Of a stretch of 7,418 bases of DNA, positions 4,926 through 7,418 are shown piece after piece (positions within the stretch are counted from its first letter, which is position 1; the number at the start of each line of letters is the position of its first letter). The notes beneath the pieces were generated by a model. It had not been told where the DNA came from, searched no databases, and saw only the letters and a program-made list of their open reading frames with translations. A program made the position numbers and the translations under genes. The DNA comes from Candidatus Brocadiia bacterium (lineage in GTDB: Bacteria > Planctomycetota > PUPC01 > DSUN01): NCBI GenBank assembly GCA_016782825.1, contig JADHXT010000166.1, positions 1 to 7,418 on the forward strand, read 5' to 3'.

Positions 4926-6939
4926 CCGAATGACCAAGGTCTGGCTCATCAGCCCGGCCTCTCAGGCGCCTTCCCTGCCCGACCAACTCGCCAGGAGCGG
5001 CCTCGTGCATGTGTGCGAGATCGCGGCAGACGACGAACGGCACGACCAGGCCATCTCCCGCCTGTCCGTCGACACACGCGACATCGACGCCCGCCTCCGA
5101 GCCCTGCGCGAGACCGTCGAGGTTCTCAGCGAGTTTGCCCCCGCCACAGGCGACCTGCTGTCCAACCTCATCCCCACGCCCATCGAGACCACGCGGGACG
5201 AACTGGGCGCCGCGCTCGCCGCGGTGGATATCGACGCGCTGCACGCCGCCGTGCGCGACGCCGCCGCACGTCGCGCCGCGGCCCGTGGGGCCATCGAGCA
5301 AGCCGACGAGCGCCTCGCCCGCCTCGGCGCGTTCGGCGGCTACACTACTCAGGTGCTCGCCGAAGGGGACCTGCGCTGGACCGCGGCCTCCGTCTGGCTG
5401 GCGCCGGCCAAGCAAGTGAGCCGCGTGCTCGAGTTCGGCCTCGGGCCCGCCGAGGCCACGCTCGAAGTCGTGGGCACTGCGGACAACAGGACCCTCGTGG
5501 CCGCCGCCTCGCTGCGCGAAGATGCCGCCGACGTGGCCACCCGCCTCCGCAACCTGGGCTTCGAGGCCCTGCCGCCAATGGCCAGGAGCACCCCGCTCGA
5601 CAGCTACGTGCAGGCCATCGAAGCCGAGCGGCAGAAGAACCAGCAAGCCCTCGACTCCGCCATGGCCGAGCTTTGCGAGCTGGGCAAGCAGCGCCATGCC
5701 GCGGAACTCGTGCTGGGCCACTGGGAAGAGGCCGCCGCCACCCGCCAAGCCGTGAGCAAGATGGCCGCCACCGGGCGGGTCGCCGTGCTCATGGGCTACG
5801 TGCGCGAGCGCCAGCTGGGCGCCTTCCAGAGCACCGTGGCTGCCGAGCTGCCCCAGGTGTCCATGGTCGCCGAAGAGCCCACGGGAACCGACAACGTGCC
5901 GGTGGCGCTGCGCAACTCGTCGCTCGTCCGCCCCGCGTCGTTCCTCGTCGAGATGTTCGGCCTGCCGCACTACTCCCAGTTCGACCCCTCGGCCTTCCTC
6001 TTCCTGAGCTTCGTGCTCTTCTTCGGCATTTGCCTGGGCGACGCCATCTACGGCATCGCGCTCTTTGCCATGTGCTGGGCGCTGATCAAGCGCTACCGTA
6101 ACTACCCCGGCATCCGCAGCCTCTTCGAGCTGCTGGCGTGGGGAGCCGTCGCCACATTCATCGTGGGCGTGATATCGGGCACGTGGGCCGCCGACCTCTT
6201 CCTGGAATACCTGGGCAAGGACTCGGCAGGCAACGCGAACGGCTTCGGGCGCTTCTTCGGCAGCTTCCAGACGATGGACATGCTCGGCAAGCCGCTCGTC
6301 GCCCTCAGCATCGCACTGTTCCTGGGCATCGCCAACCAGTTCTGGGGCATCTGTATGAAGATGCACGGGTGCTGGCGGCAGGGCGACAAGTGGGGCGCGT
6401 TCTTCGACGGCGGCCTGTGGCTCATCCTGCTGCCCGGCATCGTGATGCTCATCATGGTGTTCTTCTCGCCCGAGCTACCGCCGATCGTGTCGCAGTTGGG
6501 CGCCACGCTGTCCATCGTCGGCGCCGTGGGCCTCGTGCTCACCCAGGGGCGCAAGGAGGCCACCCTTGTGGGCAAGGCCGTGACCGGCCTCGTGAGCCTC
6601 TACGGCATCGTCGGCTCCTATGGCGCCGTGGCGTTCATCGGCGACACCCTGTCCTACAGCCGGCTCCTCGCCCTCGGCCTCACCACGGCCATCGTGGGCT
6701 CAGCGGTGAACATCATTGCCAACATGCTGAATGTGGGCCCCACCATCGTGGGCATCCTGCTGTTTGCCGCACTGGCCACGGCGGGCCATATCTTCAATCT
6801 GCTCATCAGCGGCTTGGGTGCGTTCATCCACTCGGCGCGTCTGATTTTCGTTGAGTTCTTCGGCCGTTTCTACGAGCCTGGCGCCGTGCGATTCGCTCCG
6901 CTGGGAGCCGCGGGCGGCCGCATCCGAGTTATGGACTGA
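4915..6939 (+). CDS. V/A-type ATPase membrane subunit I (subunit a homologue)
   Basis: The protein has 674 residues in two halves. The cytoplasmic part (1-350) begins MAIDRMTKVWLISP, typical of the family, and contains coiled-coil arms near 45-72, 100-138 and 230-275. The membrane part (about 357-650) has seven or eight hydrophobic segments, starting with the conserved FGICLGDAIYG (370-380). The essential arginine of the ion half-channels is expected at R583 in DTLSYSRLLALGL (577-589). The late motif GHIFNLLISGLGAFIHSARL (624-643) supplies R642, followed by VEFFGRFYEPG (646-656). The subunit anchors the peripheral stalks and carries ions to and from the rotating K ring. The ATG at 4915 lies inside the end of subunit H, with GGAG ten bases upstream, so translational coupling is likely. 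M6 is a possible but less typical start. All expected motifs are present and nothing suggests damage. Confidence 0.95.
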   Translation: MAIDRMTKVWLISPASQAPSLPDQLARSGLVHVCEIAADDERHDQAISRLSVDTRDIDARLRALRETVEVLSEFAPATGDLLSNLIPTPIETTRDELGAALAAVDIDALHAAVRDAAARRAAARGAIEQADERLARLGAFGGYTTQVLAEGDLRWTAASVWLAPAKQVSRVLEFGLGPAEATLEVVGTADNRTLVAAASLREDAADVATRLRNLGFEALPPMARSTPLDSYVQAIEAERQKNQQALDSAMAELCELGKQRHAAELVLGHWEEAAATRQAVSKMAATGRVAVLMGYVRERQLGAFQSTVAAELPQVSMVAEEPTGTDNVPVALRNSSLVRPASFLVEMFGLPHYSQFDPSAFLFLSFVLFFGICLGDAIYGIALFAMCWALIKRYRNYPGIRSLFELLAWGAVATFIVGVISGTWAADLFLEYLGKDSAGNANGFGRFFGSFQTMDMLGKPLVALSIALFLGIANQFWGICMKMHGCWRQGDKWGAFFDGGLWLILLPGIVMLIMVFFSPELPPIVSQLGATLSIVGAVGLVLTQGRKEATLVGKAVTGLVSLYGIVGSYGAVAFIGDTLSYSRLLALGLTTAIVGSAVNIIANMLNVGPTIVGILLFAALATAGHIFNLLISGLGAFIHSARLIFVEFFGRFYEPGAVRFAPLGAAGGRIRVMD

Positions 6940-6961
6940 TTCACTGGTCCGCAACCCTTTT

Positions 6962-6966
6962 GAGGA
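6962..6966 (+). promoter_or_regulatory. Ribosome binding site that sets the start of subunit K
   Basis: GAGGA lies nine bases before the ATG at 6976. It directly abuts an earlier in-frame ATG at 6967, which would therefore be too close to be used. This favours the shorter N-terminus MEAFWQ. Confidence 0.65.
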
Positions 6967-6975
6967 ATGGAACGA

Positions 6976-7418
6976 ATGGAAGCCTTCTGGCAGGTGTACT
7001 TCACACAGACAGGCATCGGCTGGGCCGTCATGGGGGCGATGATCGCCGTGGCGTTTGGCGGTGCCGGTTCGGCTCGCGGAATCCGCGTGGCCGCGGGGCA
7101 GGCCGCAGGTGTCCTGTCCGAGAAGCCCGAGATGTTCGGCAAGCTCCTCGTGCTCATGGCACTGCCTGGCACGCAGGGCTTCTACGGCTTCATCGTGGCC
7201 ATCTTCACGGCGCAGAGCACGGGCCTGCTGGCCGGTAAGCTGGCCTGTACCCCCATGCAGGGCGTGGCGCTCATGGCCGTGGGCATCTGCTCCGGCGTGG
7301 TGCTCTACCGCTCGGCCGTGTATCAGGGCGAGGCCTCGGCAGCCGCCATCAACCTCACCTCGCGTCGTCCCGAACAGGCCGGCCGCTCGATCCTCATGCC
7401 GGCTCTGGTCGAGACCTA
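6976..7418 (+). CDS. V/A-type ATPase proteolipid subunit K (rotor ring), 3' end cut by window edge
   Basis: The visible 147 residues cover three full membrane helices (about 13-33, 57-79 and 94-116) and most of the fourth. This is the two-hairpin, NtpK-like form of the c-type proteolipid. Conserved motifs are FGGAGSARG (27-35), LPGTQGFYGF (63-72) and PALVET (142-147), with E146 as the ion-carrying glutamate. The residues that bind Na+ in E. hirae NtpK (L61, T64, Q65, Q110, E139) correspond to L63, T66, Q67, Q117 and E146 here. The first hairpin lacks an acidic residue in its second helix, as in NtpK, so each subunit probably contributes one ion site. It starts 36 bases after subunit I in the same direction, so it belongs to the same operon. 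The end of the helix-4 motif (expected tyrosine next) and the C-terminus lie beyond the window. Confidence 0.94.
   Translation, partial: MEAFWQVYFTQTGIGWAVMGAMIAVAFGGAGSARGIRVAAGQAAGVLSEKPEMFGKLLVLMALPGTQGFYGFIVAIFTAQSTGLLAGKLACTPMQGVALMAVGICSGVVLYRSAVYQGEASAAAINLTSRRPEQAGRSILMPALVET

Noticed and set aside
4597..6366. Minus-strand open frame of 589 codons opposite V-ATPase subunits H and I
   Set aside because: It is a shadow of strongly conserved ATPase genes, and its composition (His/Gly/Glu/Ala-rich) matches no known protein type.
6967..6975. Earlier ATG for V-ATPase subunit K
   Set aside because: It abuts the Shine-Dalgarno sequence; the ATG at 6976 has proper spacing.
1..7418. Search for tRNA or rRNA genes, CRISPR repeats, insertion sequences or phage genes
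   Set aside because: No spaced direct repeats, terminal inverted repeats, transposase motifs or tRNA-like cloverleaf sequences were seen by eye.

Overview
The window is GC-rich with strongly GC-biased third codon positions, and holds six genes in two functional blocks. It lacks RNA genes, mobile elements and CRISPR arrays. A secreted glycosidase-like protein, a Gfo/Idh/MocA oxidoreductase with a vestigial leader, and a bacterial V/A-type ATPase operon together suggest an uncultured bacterium of the Planctomycetota / Lentisphaerota / Verrucomicrobiota kind. That assignment is inference only; no phylogenetic marker is present.

Left block (1-4432): two transcription units diverge from a 260-bp intergenic region (1668-1927). 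On the minus strand a Gfo/Idh/MocA oxidoreductase (333-1667) is followed after 45 bp by an isochorismatase-family hydrolase (287 to beyond base 1). On the plus strand is an 834-residue exported protein (1928-4432) whose layout and motif order match GH89 alpha-N-acetylglucosaminidase (NAGLU). At the two places where I expect the GH89 catalytic glutamates, it carries other residues. Each direction has a recognisable sigma70-type promoter and a good Shine-Dalgarno site. An 11-bp perfect inverted repeat covers the -10 box of the minus-strand promoter. The arrangement suggests co-regulated uptake or breakdown of a glycan or glycoside, but no substrate can be read from the sequence.

Middle (4433-4598): a short spacer with a 10-bp hairpin after the glycosidase-like gene, but no T-tract and no convincing promoter for the next operon.

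Right block (4599-7418): the start of a V/A-type ATPase operon in the order H (peripheral-stalk coiled coil), I (membrane subunit a homologue) and K (proteolipid c ring, cut by the window end). H and I overlap by 11 bp. The same H-I-K order opens the Enterococcus hirae ntp and Thermus V-ATPase operons, so E, C, F/G, A, B and D are expected just beyond the window. The visible part of K keeps every residue known to bind Na+ in E. hirae NtpK, so a sodium-coupled enzyme is plausible.
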